The notes under the pieces: generated by a model
Seen by the model: only the letters and a program-made list of their open reading frames with translations
Told to the model about the DNA's origin: nothing
Database searches by the model: none
Assembly: GCA_963693365.1 (NCBI GenBank)
Contig: CAVNZM010000006.1
Location: forward strand, 6,510,001 to 6,574,000
Origin: Amoebidium appalachense
Lineage: Eukaryota > Ichthyosporea
Reading direction: 5' to 3'
DNA length: 64,000 nt
Made by a program: the position numbers and the translations under genes
In this document: one piece after another, positions 52,987 to 64,000 of the stretch
How the letters are laid out: each line of letters starts with the position of its first letter
Position numbering within the stretch: the stretch's first letter is position 1

Positions 52987-53169
52987 CACACACACGTATA
53001 TTCATTCTCACACATCTCACCTAAACACACGTTCACACACACACTCACATTTAGAAGAGTCTTACACAAATGGAGTTCTGCGGTTCTGGGTTCATAATCA
53101 TCTTACGCGTGAATTTAGTAAGGTCTTTGTTACATTAAAGGGTCTGCCCACATTGGCGTTCGAACCATC

Positions 53170-53275
53170 TTTGCTCCGAGCAGAATTATTGAGCCAAAAG
53201 CAGAATTTTTCTGCAAAAAATATACTTTCTGCAAAAGCGTGTTGATTTTTTTTCTGCAAAAACCCTAGAAGTTCT

Positions 53276-53311
<36 letters not shown>

Positions 53312-53660
53312 CGGAGTGGCAGAATCACCCAGAATCATCCTGAGAAAGCAGAATTATTCTGCGAAAAGAAGAAATATTCTGCAAGAAGCAGAATCACACT
53401 GCTTTTAGAATAATGATTCTGCTTCTTAGCAAAATTATTCCGTAAGAAATATTCTGCTCAATGCAGCTGAACAAACCTGCTTCAAGCAGAACACTTCTGC
53501 TTTTGCTGAATAGTTATGCTCTCTGCAGAATAGTTCTGTCTTTTCTGAATAATGGTGCTTTCAAGGTGATTGGTTCTGCCTTTAGCGAAGTAATTCAGGC
53601 TCAGCTTTTAGCGGAATAATTCTTGTTTTTCGCAGAACAATTCTGCTTTGAGCACACATA
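53170..53660 (-). repeat. GCAGAAT hairpin array, right arm
   Basis: This is the inverted counterpart of 44020-44430, with numerous GCAGAAT/ATTCTGC units and a poly-A run of about 33 at 53278-53310 that the left arm lacks. Confidence 0.8.
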
Positions 53661-54439
53661 TTGACTCTGCCGATGTGTTTGCCTCAAGTTGCTTCGTGGT
53701 AATAGTCAGGCTAAGAGTCATTAGTTTTCTGGTGCACATGTCTGTGTCATTGAGGCTATTTCAAGCCCGTATATTCACACACACCAGCTCCCCGTGGCGC
53801 CCACTGCGTGTGCACATGTGCCACAGGTGTTCTGTGAGTTGTGTGATGGTGTACGTATACTCTGCTTGTATGCCATGTCACGGTGCGGCCAGCAGTGAGT
53901 GTGTGACTTGTACGTATTATAACGGTACAGTATGTTCGTCATCACTCGGGGTGGGGGCATGCGTGCATGTGTGTGCATAACATTGTGTTATGGCATGTTT
54001 ATGGATGTGTGTTAGACTGGGTGTGCATATGCCATGCATACATGTATGTGTTCACTGTCAGGAGAGAAGACCCTTCGCACTCAGCGATTGGACAACTTAA
54101 AAACACACTTTGAAAACGTAATACTGTAGGGCCCTCAGGCAGTAACTCGACAATGTCGCTCTTCCCATTTTAGGATTAGAACCCAAGCACACGTGGCGTA
54201 AAGATTCTTGGCTTTATTTCCTTATCGTGGTAAAAATGTCAGATGAATTATTATTCATGGGTTCTATATGGCGGTTTGAATGTGTGAAGCGATCTCGTGA
54301 TCAGTAATACCCGGGGAAGAGTATATATGTACTGTGAAACTCCAGATCTCCAGATCTCCAGATCACGAGCACAACGTACGTATTGTATGGTGTTTGCAAT
54401 ACATTGTGTATGGGTGTGCATGTGTTGGAGTACTAAGCA

Positions 54440-54480
<41 letters not shown>

Positions 54481-54570
54481 TTCCCCCCTAAACCCTGGCT
54501 ACATCTGGTACTATAGGTAATTTGGGAGGTCGGCTACATTTGGTACGAGGCTACATCTGGTACTGCTACA

Positions 54571-54783
54571 GGGGGGGGGGGGGGGGGGCATCCTTCGATA
54601 AGTACTTTTTTTTTTCAGTCGCCTGGCTGGGCAAGTACTGATTCACGTCACGTTCAACCCCACATATAAAGAGGGAAGAATAAATGGGAAAGAGGCGAAG
54701 AAGAAAAGGAAAGACCGGAAAGAAAGCAAGAATCAATAGAATAAACCCTTTCCAAATGGAGGCTGAGTGGCAAATGGTTCTTG

Positions 54784-54827
<44 letters not shown>

Positions 54828-55012
54828 CCTTTCTTCCGATTAGAAAAATTTGCGTGCAACTGTTCCGCTGCAAAACAGCTCCTGGGTGCTTGGACATCTC
54901 CCGATTTTTTGTGGGGTTCTAACAGGAATTATACCCAGCAACATGCCTGCACACAGCAAACTGCACGGCCCGTCTGTTACCTGGATGGCAAATTCCTCTT
55001 GGTGGAAACACC

Positions 55013-55049
<37 letters not shown>

Positions 55050-55159
55050 TTCCTCTTCTCGATTAATGACAATCCGCATGCACCCTTCTGTCGCCAAAAC
55101 TTACTATCTAATCAAACACACACGCACGCACACACACACACGCACGCACACACGCACAT

Positions 55160-55193
<34 letters not shown>

Positions 55194-55204
55194 GCACACC
55201 GTCG

Positions 55205-55268
<64 letters not shown>

Positions 55269-55414
55269 ACCAGCAGCAGCAGCAGCAGTAATGCCCAAGA
55301 CGTTCTTTCATTCTTTTTGAAGGCTTTGCATGGTTTAATGTCTCACTTGTGTTCTTTCTTTCTTGTTTAATTTTTGTGTGTGTGTGTGCGCGCGCGTGTG
55401 TGTGCGTGTGTGCG

Positions 55415-55456
<42 letters not shown>

Positions 55457-55647
55457 CGTGCGTGCGTGTGCACCGGGGACGGGGGGGGAGGGGGGGGGGG
55501 GGGGAGGAGAGGGGTGAGGGGGGGGGAACTCCTCTCATCTTTCCGCTTGTGATCACCTCAGAGTTTTATCCTTTAACTTTACGTTTTCTCTTCAATAGTA
55601 GTATCAATAGGCGTGGGGTGGTTGGAGACCCGGTTCAGGAATCAAAG

Positions 55648-55736
<89 letters not shown>

Positions 55737-56378
55737 TGTATGACTTGGAGGGGGGGGGGGGGGGGAGGAGGGGGGTCTGAGGCGAGATAAGGATGATGCT
55801 CGCACACGTGCACACACATCAAGATTTGGCGAGTTACATCGTACATCATTCCAGCTTCAACGTATCATATTACTTTAGTGCCAACATCTATTTTTATTGG
55901 TTGGTTGGTGGTTTCAGTTTTACCATCTGACCACTTCATTAGGCAGGCATTTACACACAATCCTAAGGCGCGCTACTCCAAAAAAATATCAAGGCCAACG
56001 GTTTTGCAAGTCTGTTTGGATGCCTGTAAGTACATAGCAACCATTCCATATCTGGCTAATCAGTTCGTGAATCTGTCTGGTCGCGTGCCCCGGGCTATAC
56101 AGTTTATAATATAACGTCTTATATCATTCATGAATACATCCCCCCCCCCCCCCCCCCCCCTCATCATTAGGGGAAAAAAAAAAAAAAAAAACATTCACGG
56201 GGAAAAAGCTCTTTCGTAGAAGAAAATGCAACTATTTCATTGAAGAACGTTTTCTCCTTCATACATTTTACAAGGCTAGTCTAATTGTGACTAAGATGTG
56301 AAGCACATATACGTATGCTAGTTGACGATGGGCCGTGACACCGGTGCACACCGGGTCCCATGCTATTCTATTAGGTTC

Positions 56379-56422
<44 letters not shown>

Positions 56423-56622
56423 CCGTGGAGCTCCGTCATAAAGAAAGAAGGGCAAAAAACAAAAACAAAACAAACAAACAACAAAAATATCAGAATAACA
56501 AATCGACTAAACGAAACGAAGATCTACATACACAACAACGAGCCCTACGGTGACAGATATTCAAACGATGAAAAACAGAGAAAGACAGAGCTGCATTCAT
56601 TCACTACCCCTGCCCACAAATT
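54571..56622. other. Region between foldback element and KAT14 3' end
   Basis: It holds poly-C runs (54786-54824, 55014-55049, 56141-56160), CA (55207-55267), (GT)n (55649-55728) and A runs (56173-56190, 56382-56421). One weak single-exon candidate (55918-56025) is listed under findings. No gene is supported. Confidence 0.5.
55649..55728 (+). repeat. (GT)n microsatellite
   Basis: About 40 GT units, followed by a G run at 55750-55765. Confidence 0.95.
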
Positions 56623-56628
56623 TTTATT
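56623..56628 (-). terminator. Candidate polyadenylation signal of KAT14
   Basis: AATAAA on the minus strand lies about 185 bases past the KAT14 stop codon (56813-56815), in an AT-rich stretch. Confidence 0.5.
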
Positions 56629-56812
56629 TTAATATTTTAAAAAAAAGGGATTAAATCGGGACATTGGTACTCTTATCTAGACCAGAACTCAACAACTGGG
56701 TGTAGAAAACGCTACATGTCATCACACACCCCATCTCCTCCCGGTCCACTCCGACACGAGAATGCAAAGAATGCATTTTCCGCATTCCCAAAGCATGCCC
56801 ACCGCATTCCGT

Positions 56813-57173
56813 TCACCGACGCAGCCTCATGAAGAATGCGTTTTTGCATTCCTTGCTGTCCTCCGGGTAGTATTTGTCGTAAAAGCCAATGATGTACTCC
56901 TCGACCTTGAAGCCAAATGATTGGTACAAAATCATGGCTGGGTTGGTGGCAGACACGTGCAGGGTCACGTCCTTTCCTGCGCATGTCTGCAGATGGCCCA
57001 AAAACCTTTGTGAATACTACGTAGCATACAAACTTGGAAGCGCAAAAACATGGTGGGCGGAGGGGGGTGGGGGGTGGGGGGGTGGGGGGGGGGGGGGGAA
57101 AGGGGGGAACAACGAGGTAAGGTAGGAATAAAGTTAGCACCTCCCCTACCCCAGCCTCCCACCACACACACAG

Positions 57174-57207
<34 letters not shown>

Positions 57208-57713
57208 TTCCCCCCCTCTTTTCCACCCCCTTCAAAAAATGAAATGAAGTAAAGCCCATGATTATGCACACTGGCCACACAAACCCGCTTACGCACGCAC
57301 GCACGCACACACGCATGCACGCACGCACGCACGCACACACGCACACACGCATGCACGCGCACACACACAGAGAGAGAGTGAGAGAAGAAGGGCGGCAGAG
57401 AATGAGAGACCCATTCACCCACCCGCCCATCCACCTATCCACCACCCACCCACCCACCCACTCACCTACTACCACCCCACTCACCCAACCACACATACCC
57501 ACAGATGCACATACACAGAAAAAACGGAAAAATACTGTACATAACACTAAAAAAGGCACCGCACGTGCGCGCGGGGGGAGGGGGGAGGGGGGGGGGGAGT
57601 AATACTTGTAGCAGATGGTAGAGCATAAAGGAGGATATCCCATGGCCTCTCCACTGGGGGTGAACGACAATGTACGTGATGTAGGCCTCAGGGGTCATAA
57701 ACGCACATCCGAT

Positions 57714-57758
<45 letters not shown>

Positions 57759-57775
57759 ATGTGTGTGTGAGTGTA

Positions 57776-57858
<83 letters not shown>

Positions 57859-57968
57859 CGCATTCGCACGCACCCATGTGTGCTTGTGTGCATGTGTGTG
57901 TGTGCGAATGCATGTCTAGTGTGCATGCTGGATTAAGAAAGGCCCGGTGGGGGGTGGAGACGGGTGGG

Positions 57969-58003
<35 letters not shown>

Positions 58004-58791
58004 GGGGGGGGGGGGGGGGAGGTTAGAATTCGGAACAGATATTTCGGCTTCCTATAACTTTTTTGCATAACGTTTTCCCCTCTCGCCCCTCCTCATCCCA
58101 TCCCAAAATGATCTTTACTCGTCTTCCACAGAAGCCTCTAATAGAATCTCTTTATGGCTCCTTCCGTCACTCCATCATTTCTTTCCCGCTTACTTCTCTA
58201 TCCCCCCCCCCCCCCACCCCCACCCCACCCCCCGCCCGCCCGCCCGCCCGCCCGCCCGCCCTCCCCGTCTGCTTGCCCACACTTTGTTGATTCGATGTGT
58301 TTGTGCCTGTCAAGTGTTTCACAATTCTTAAGGGGAATGGAAGCAAAATAAGGAGAGCCAGGGAAGCGGGGCAGCAGGGGGAGGGGGAGGTTTGAATGCG
58401 GAACACGGTACGAAGTACGCATACACGATGAGAAGCATGGTGCAGGACACACGCAAAGGCAAACATTCAAGTATGCAACATCAGCCATGCGCACAGTATG
58501 CGTCATAAGCAGAGCCCATCCTCAGGGAGGGCCCAAGTCATCAATTGCGTCTGAGTTTCGACCCCTTAGCCCGCGTATATACGACTCTCCAACTCAGGCA
58601 GCAGCATCAACTGAACTTGGGAGGGTCAACCCGTCTTGATCAAAGACGAGCAGGGTTGCTTATGCAAGCAAGGTGAGCAAAACGGTGAAGATGTGTGTGC
58701 AAACTAAAGCAGTGCAGTGAAAAATGCATATGTGCTTACAGATGCACGACACAGAGCAACCATGCCCGGTTGCATGGAAGTAAAGCGATCT

Positions 58792-58823
<32 letters not shown>

Positions 58824-59061
58824 GGGGGGAAGGGGGGGGAGGGGGGGGGGGGGGGGGGGGGGATACCAGCTTCTTGTAGAGTGCCACCACCGTAAAGTCG
58901 GGATAGCCCAGACACTCCGATACTGGGGAATGGATGAAAATTCAGTAAATACTGATTTGTTTGTTGATTTGTTTGTATGCGCTAAAATTCAGCTGAAGTG
59001 GTGGCTATGTATTAGAGCAAGGAGGGAGGGAGGGAGGGCGAGGGGGGGGGGGGGGGGGGGG

Positions 59062-59092
<31 letters not shown>

Positions 59093-59190
59093 GGGGGGAT
59101 GGGGGGGGGGAGCAGACAGGAGAACGATGGAGAAGAGAGTGAGAGGAGAGAGGGGGGGGGGGGGGGTGAGTGTGTGGAGAGTGGGGTAGT

Positions 59191-59221
<31 letters not shown>

Positions 59222-62200
59222 AGGGAGGGAGGGAGGGAGGGAGGGAGGGAGTGAGGGAGGGAGGGAAGGAGAGAGAGAGGGGGAGCGAGAGACAGTGTGT
59301 GTGTGTATAAGTGTATGTGTGTTTGTGTTTATTATTTTTGTGAAGGGGAGGGATTTGGCGGTTTTCCCCTCTTTTTCTTTGTAGCTTGTGTGTGTGTGTG
59401 TGTGCGCGCGGGGGGGGGGGGGGGGGGGGGGGGGGGGGAGGGGGGAACCATCGATGCCGGGCCAGAACACATCCTGACAGAGAGCATTGCATGCGGCAAT
59501 GTGGAAGGGCCGCACGTAGCAGTAGTCGATGGGCCACTGGGGGGGTGGGGTCCAGCGGGGGTTGTTCCTGTATACGTGTTCGTGAGAACATGTGTGTGCG
59601 TGTACGTGTGTGTGCATCTACATGTCCATATAAGTGTAGGTGTACGTGTGTGTGTGCATCTACATGTCCATATAAGTGTAGGTGTACGTGTGTGTGTGCA
59701 TCTACATGTCCATATAAGTGTAGGTGTACGTGTGTGTGTGCATCTACATGTCCATATAAGTGTAGGTGTACGTGTGTGTGTGCATCTACATGTCCATATA
59801 AGTGTAGGTGTACGTGTGTGTGTGCATCTACATGTCCATATAAGTGTAGGTGTACGTGTGTGTGCATCTACATGTCCATATAAGTGTAGGTGTACGTGTG
59901 TGTGTGCATCTACATGTCCATATAAGTGTAGGTGTACGTGTGTGTGTGCATCTACATGTCCATATAAGTGTAGGTGTACGTGTGTGTGCATCTACATGTC
60001 CATATAAGTGTAGGTGTACGTGTGTGTGTGCATCTACATGTCCATATAAGTGTAGGTGTACGTGTGTGTGTGCATCTACATGTCCATATAAGTGTAGGTG
60101 TACGTGTGTGTGTGCATCTACATGTCCATATAAGTGTAGGTGTACGTGTGTGTGTGCATCTACATGTCCATATAAGTGTAGGTGTACGTGTGTGTGTGCA
60201 TCTACATGTCCATATAAGTGTAGGTGTACGTGTGTGTGTGCATCTACATGTCCATATAAGTGTAGGTGTACGTGTGTGTGCATCTACATGTCCATATAAG
60301 TGTAGGTGTACGTGTGTGTGTGCATCTACATGTCCATATAAGTGTAGGTGTACGTGTGTGTGTGCATCTACATGTCCATATAAGTGTAGGTGTACGTGTG
60401 TGTGCATCTACATCTACATGTCCATATAAGTGTAGGTGTACGTGTGTGTGTGCATCTACATGTCCATATAAGTGTAGGTGTACGTGTGTGTGTGCATCTA
60501 CATGTCCATATAAGTGTAGGTGTACGTGTGTGTGCATCTACATGTCCATATAAGTGTAGGTGTACGTGTGTGTGTGCATCTACATGTCCATATAAGTGTA
60601 GGTGTACGTGTGTGTGCATCTACATGTCCATATAAGTGTAGGTGTACGTGCGTGTGTGCATCTACATGTCCATATAAGTGTAGGTGTACGTGCGTGTGTG
60701 CATCTACATGTCCATATAAGTGTAGGTGTACGTGCGTGTGTGCATCTACATGTCCATATAAGTGTAGGTGTACGTGCGTGTGTGCATCTACATGTCCATA
60801 TAAGTGTAGGTGTACGTGTGTGTGTGCATCTACATGTCCATATAAGTGTAGGTGTACGTGTGTGTGTGCATCTACATGTCCATATAAGTGTAGGTGTACG
60901 TGTGTGTGTGCATCTACATGTCCATATAAGTGTAGGTGTACGTGTGTGTGCATCTACATGTCCATATAAGTGTAGGTGTACGTGCGTGTGTGCATCTACA
61001 TGTCCATATAAGTGTAGGTGTACGTGCGTGTGTGCATCTACATGTCCATATAAGTGTAGGTGTACGTGCGTGTGTGCATCTACATGTCCATATAAGTGTA
61101 GGTGTACGTGCGTGTGTGCATCTACATGTCCATATAAGTGTAGGTGTACGTGCGTGTGTGCATCTACATGTCCATATAAGTGTAGGTGTACGTGTGTGTG
61201 TGCATCTACATGTCCATATAAGTGTAGGTGTACGTGTGTGTGTGCATCTACATGTCCATATAAGTGTAGGTGTACGTGTGTGTGTGCATCTACATGTCCA
61301 TATAAGTGTAGGTGTACGTGTGTGTGTGCATCTACATGTCCATATAAGTGTAGGTGTACGTGTGTGTGTGCATCTACATGTCCATATAAGTGTAGGTGTA
61401 CGTGTGTGTGTGCATCTACATGTCCATATAAGTGTAGGTGTACGTGTGTGTGTGCATCTACATGTCCATATAAGTGTAGGTGTACGTGCGTGTGTGCATC
61501 TACATGTCCATATAAGTGTAGGTGTACGTGTGTGTGTGCATCTACATGTCCATATAAGTGTAGGTGTACGTGTGTGTGTGCATCTACATGTCCATATAAG
61601 TGTAGGTGTACGTGTGTGTGTGCATCTACATGTCCATATAAGTGTAGGTGTACGTGTGTGTGTGCATCTACATGTCCATATAAGTGTAGGTGTACGTGTG
61701 TGTGCATCTACATGTCCATATAAGTGTAGGTGTACGTGTATGTCTAGCTGCACCGCGTAAGTGTACATCCGCCAAAAGTGTCTGCGTGAGCCAGTGAGCT
61801 ATTCATAGTACCAGTGAGCTATTCATAGTTACTACTAATGGCCGGAGAACCACCGACAGTATCAGTGGGGTCGCTGTCATAACCAGCACACCATCGACCG
61901 ATAGTGAGCTATTAATAATACCAGTGAGCTATTAATAGTGCCAGTGAGCTTTTAACAGTACCATGAACTACTGTTAGCACAAGTGGGCCATTCACAGTAA
62001 TAGAAAAATGACTACCAATCAGGACTGGTTTGCTATTAATCATATTAGCGAGCCTGTTAACTATGTCACAAGTAAGCAAATAATATTTTACTAGTGAACT
62101 ATTGATAGCACCAGTGGGCCATTAACAGATAGTCCATGAGCCATTTATAGCACCAGTGAGCTATTCATAGTACCTGTTTGGATACTGCACGATGTCCTCC

Positions 62201-62299
62201 AGCAGCTGCAGTTGGGCCGGGATGGTCTCAAAGTCCCTCCGGATGAACGGCTTGAGCATGCGTTCTGTAGGCCGAAACGAGAAGGGGGGGGGGGAGGGG

Positions 62300-62337
<38 letters not shown>

Positions 62338-62481
62338 GAGGGGGGGGGGAGGGAAGGAAGGAGAGGAGAAGAGGGAAAGGGGAGGGTGGGGAGGGGCGGC
62401 ATTATGGAGGGTTAGAAGGGTGAGGGATGGAGGAAGGAGAGCTGGGGGGATGGGGAGAGAGGGGGGGGGGGGGGGGGGGAA

Positions 62482-62521
<40 letters not shown>

Positions 62522-62589
62522 GGAGGGGGAAAAGGGAGAGGGGGGTTGGAATCGAGGAAGCGAGAGAGGGAGCGATAAAGGGGAGGGAT

Positions 62590-62629
<40 letters not shown>

Positions 62630-63168
62630 TAATAGCCCTAAACACACGTTTCATGCAAAACTGATATTCGTGTGTTCACCATCAGCCTTTCAGGCATTTT
62701 TGCATGGTGTAAAATCCTTGCTATTTGCAACAAATGTTATCCACGTCATTTGAGCTCAGGTAAGCCCCCCAAAAAAAGGCGGGGGGAGGGGGGGGGGGGG
62801 GGGGATAGCAATTTAGCAAGTGGTGAATCATACAAAGCCCAAAACGACATCACTTAGCCCTTATTTGGTTCAGTGGGAAATAACCCCCCCCCCCCCCTTC
62901 CCTTCTCAGGGGCTACATATGCATGACACGACCTTAAGAAATCAAAACCGCTCAACCACCATTGTTCCTTTTACACAGATAATAGCCAACCAAAAGGTGT
63001 AGTTATATGTTTGCCCGTCGATCATCATCCAATCAGCACGCATGGTTTACCAGTAAACGGGCTTTTGATTGGCCGCAATCCTGTCTCCTCCTCCGCCTGA
63101 GTCATGCCTGCCAGCATTGCCCGAAACGACTTTTGGGCCTCCTCCGTCATCCCCTGACGATATCGCGC
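56813..63168 (-). CDS. KAT14: KAT14 (CSRP2BP/ATAC2) acetyltransferase, C-terminal half (5' partial)
   Basis: Six exons read on the minus strand: 63168-63051, 62264-62174, 59567-59449, 58922-58867, 57716-57606 and 56986-56813, with GT-AG junctions and agreeing phases throughout. They encode about 200 residues ending at TGA. Joined stretches such as SPFTERMLKPFIRRDFE, YCYVRPFHIAACNALC, FWPGIDVSECLGYPDF and the final ECKNAFFMRLRR match the conserved C-terminal region of animal KAT14, compared from memory. A GNAT fold is marked by VVHPQWRGHGISSFM (acetyl-CoA-binding R/Q-x-x-G-x-G type) and GKDVTLHVSATNPAMILYQ. KAT14 is a subunit of the ATAC histone acetyltransferase complex in the nucleus. The N-terminal half lies beyond the window or in undetected exons; the most upstream exon seen continues an open frame at its acceptor. 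Confidence 0.9.
57718..57865 (+). repeat. (GT)n microsatellite abutting a KAT14 acceptor
   Basis: On the gene strand this is a (CA)n tract that ends directly in the CACAG acceptor of the exon 57716-57606, leaving no conventional polypyrimidine tract. A poly-G block lies at 57971-58019. Confidence 0.9.
58396..58665 (-). mobile_element. SINE-like repeat, copy D (near full length)
   Basis: On the minus strand it carries an A-box-like TGCCTGAGTTGG (58589-58600) and a B-box GGTCGAAACTC (58553-58563). It continues through GAGGATGGGCTCTGCTTATG and ACTTCGTACC to GCATTCAAAC and a C-rich end, parallel to copy A. It lies in an intron of KAT14. Confidence 0.6.
58792..59290 (+). repeat. Poly-G, (GA)n and (GGGA)n low-complexity DNA
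   Basis: G runs at 58792-58821 and 58841-58862 come to within four bases of the donor side of the KAT14 exon 58922-58867. Further G/GA and GGGA repeats fill 59020-59285. Confidence 0.85.
59615..61740 (+). repeat. 42-bp minisatellite, about 51 copies
   Basis: The unit contains CATCTACATGTCCATATAAG followed by TGTAGGTGTACG and a short (TG)n. Most units are 42 bp and some 40 bp, differing in TG number. A TGCG variant appears in blocks (about 60648-60785, 60980-61160, and a single copy near 61490). It fills the KAT14 intron between exons 62264-62174 and 59567-59449. Because 42 is a multiple of three, both strands stay open for long stretches; these are not genes. Confidence 0.97.
61780..62173 (-). 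repeat. Degenerate repeats of the KAT14 donor sequence
   Basis: On the gene strand the exon ending at 62174 is followed by GTACTATGAATAGCTCACTG. Variants of this roughly 20-bp unit recur about ten times through the intron to 61780 (for example at 61795-61835 and 61905-61965). Confidence 0.75.
62280..62632 (+). repeat. Poly-G blocks
   Basis: G runs with A interruptions (62286-62351, 62461-62520, 62590-62628), poly-C on the KAT14 strand. They lie just upstream of the acceptor of exon 62264-62174. Confidence 0.9.
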
Positions 63169-63631
63169 CTGAAAAAAAAAAAAAAGAAAGAAAGAAAAGA
63201 AAAAATTAGATATTCTGATGTTTTGCATACTTTTAAGATATCACCTTTGCAATTGTCAAGCTGTAGCATTTGTCATCACCCACACAACACGGATATAAAT
63301 CCAATGTTAACGACTGTCATGAGAGTAAAGGAGTTGTCGAATTAGCAGGACACCGGACCTACAGTAGGTTAAAGCGCTTTTGATTGCGCCACAGAATCTA
63401 GGCCAATACAAGTTTCAGCCCCCCTCCCCCCTCCCCCCTCTCCCTCATCCCCCCCTCCCCCCCCCCCCCCCCCCCCCCCTCCTCCCCCCCCCACCTCCCC
63501 CCCCCCCCCCCCCCCCCCCCCCCTCCCCTCCCCGGGTGTCACGATCTCTGCCTTTTTACTACACGGAAAACACCCAAGTCGGGCAAAAGAGAACGGAGAA
63601 ATTGGTGTGTGTCTGTCTGTGTGTGTGTTTG

Positions 63632-64000
63632 AGTAAGTGCGTGAGTGAGTGAGTGAGTGAGTGAGTGAGTGAGTGAGTGAGTGAGTGAGTGAGTGGGTGA
63701 GTGAGTGAGTGAGTGACTAAGTGAGTGAGTGAGTGAGTGAGTGAGTGAGGGAGCTAGTAGGTGAGTGAGTGAGTGAGTGAGTGAGTGAGTGAGTGAGTGA
63801 GTGAGTGAGTGAGTGAGTGAGTGAGTGAGTGAGAGTGAGTGAGTGAGTTAGTAGGTGAGTGAGTGAGTGAGTGAGGCAGTGAGTGAGTGAGTGAGTGAGT
63901 TAGTAGGTGAGTGAGTGAGTGGGTGAGTGAGTGAGCGAGTGAGTTATTAGGTGAGTGAGTGAGTGAGTGAGTTAGTAGGTGAGTGAGTGAGTGAGTGAGT
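63632..64000 (+). repeat. (GAGT)n array with TTAGTAGGT variants, running off the window
   Basis: More than 80 GAGT units, interrupted at intervals by TTAGTAGGT or CTAGTAGGT, which shows a higher-order repeat structure. The array continues beyond the window end. Confidence 0.95.

Noticed and set aside
54684-54790. Basic frame starting MGKRRRRKGKTGKKARINRI
   Set aside because: Purine-rich low-complexity origin, ends in poly-C, no homology recognised.
59615-61740. CRISPR-like array
   Set aside because: Units are direct tandem copies without unique spacers, in a eukaryotic intron.
59615-61768. Long open frames on both strands across the 42-bp repeat
   Set aside because: The unit length is a multiple of three and lacks stops, so open frames are automatic. 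There is no start context, no homology, and the array sits in a KAT14 intron.

Overview
This window is nuclear DNA of a eukaryote with large, repeat-filled introns. Three genes are broken into many short exons with canonical GT-AG junctions: the 3' end of a septin-like gene (+), a complete 23-exon paraplegin (SPG7) type mitochondrial m-AAA gene (+), and the 3' half of a KAT14 (CSRP2BP) acetyltransferase gene (-). Two further genes are intronless: pyruvate kinase (+) and an orphan multi-pass membrane protein (+). A septin, a paraplegin-type protein and an ATAC-type KAT14 together suggest a unicellular relative of animals (holozoan opisthokont, for example an ichthyosporean). That placement is inference; no rRNA or species marker is present.

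Layout. 1-3072: last three septin exons, with a tRNA-derived SINE-like repeat at the window start. 4659-26278: SPG7-like gene, whose introns are almost entirely (CA)n, (CT)n, poly-C and poly-G. 26279-30480: low-complexity and unassigned DNA. 30497-32932: pyruvate kinase with a CCAAT/TATA promoter. 32933-36480: microsatellites. 36480-42650: a region nearly free of microsatellites, holding a 234-bp TA-flanked MITE, a 366-bp TRIM-like mini-LTR element with identical LTRs, and the membrane protein gene. 43131-54570: an 11.4-kb imperfect giant inverted repeat (foldback element) built of smaller palindromes, with a gene fragment carrying a signal-peptide exon lodged in its right arm. 56623-63168: KAT14 exons on the minus strand, with a 2.1-kb 42-bp minisatellite in one intron. 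63632-64000: a (GAGT)n tract.

Main points of interest. (1) The SPG7-like protein keeps a complete AAA ATPase but the HExxH zinc motif reads IEAGR, so it looks like a pseudoprotease. (2) The foldback element is a palindrome made of palindromes and carries a captured promoter plus signal-peptide exon. (3) Several exon edges, including their splice sites, are echoed as tandem copies inside the adjacent intron. (4) There are several compact non-autonomous mobile elements.

The genes do not form an operon or pathway. The shared theme is intron growth by local tandem duplication and microsatellite expansion around otherwise well-preserved exons.
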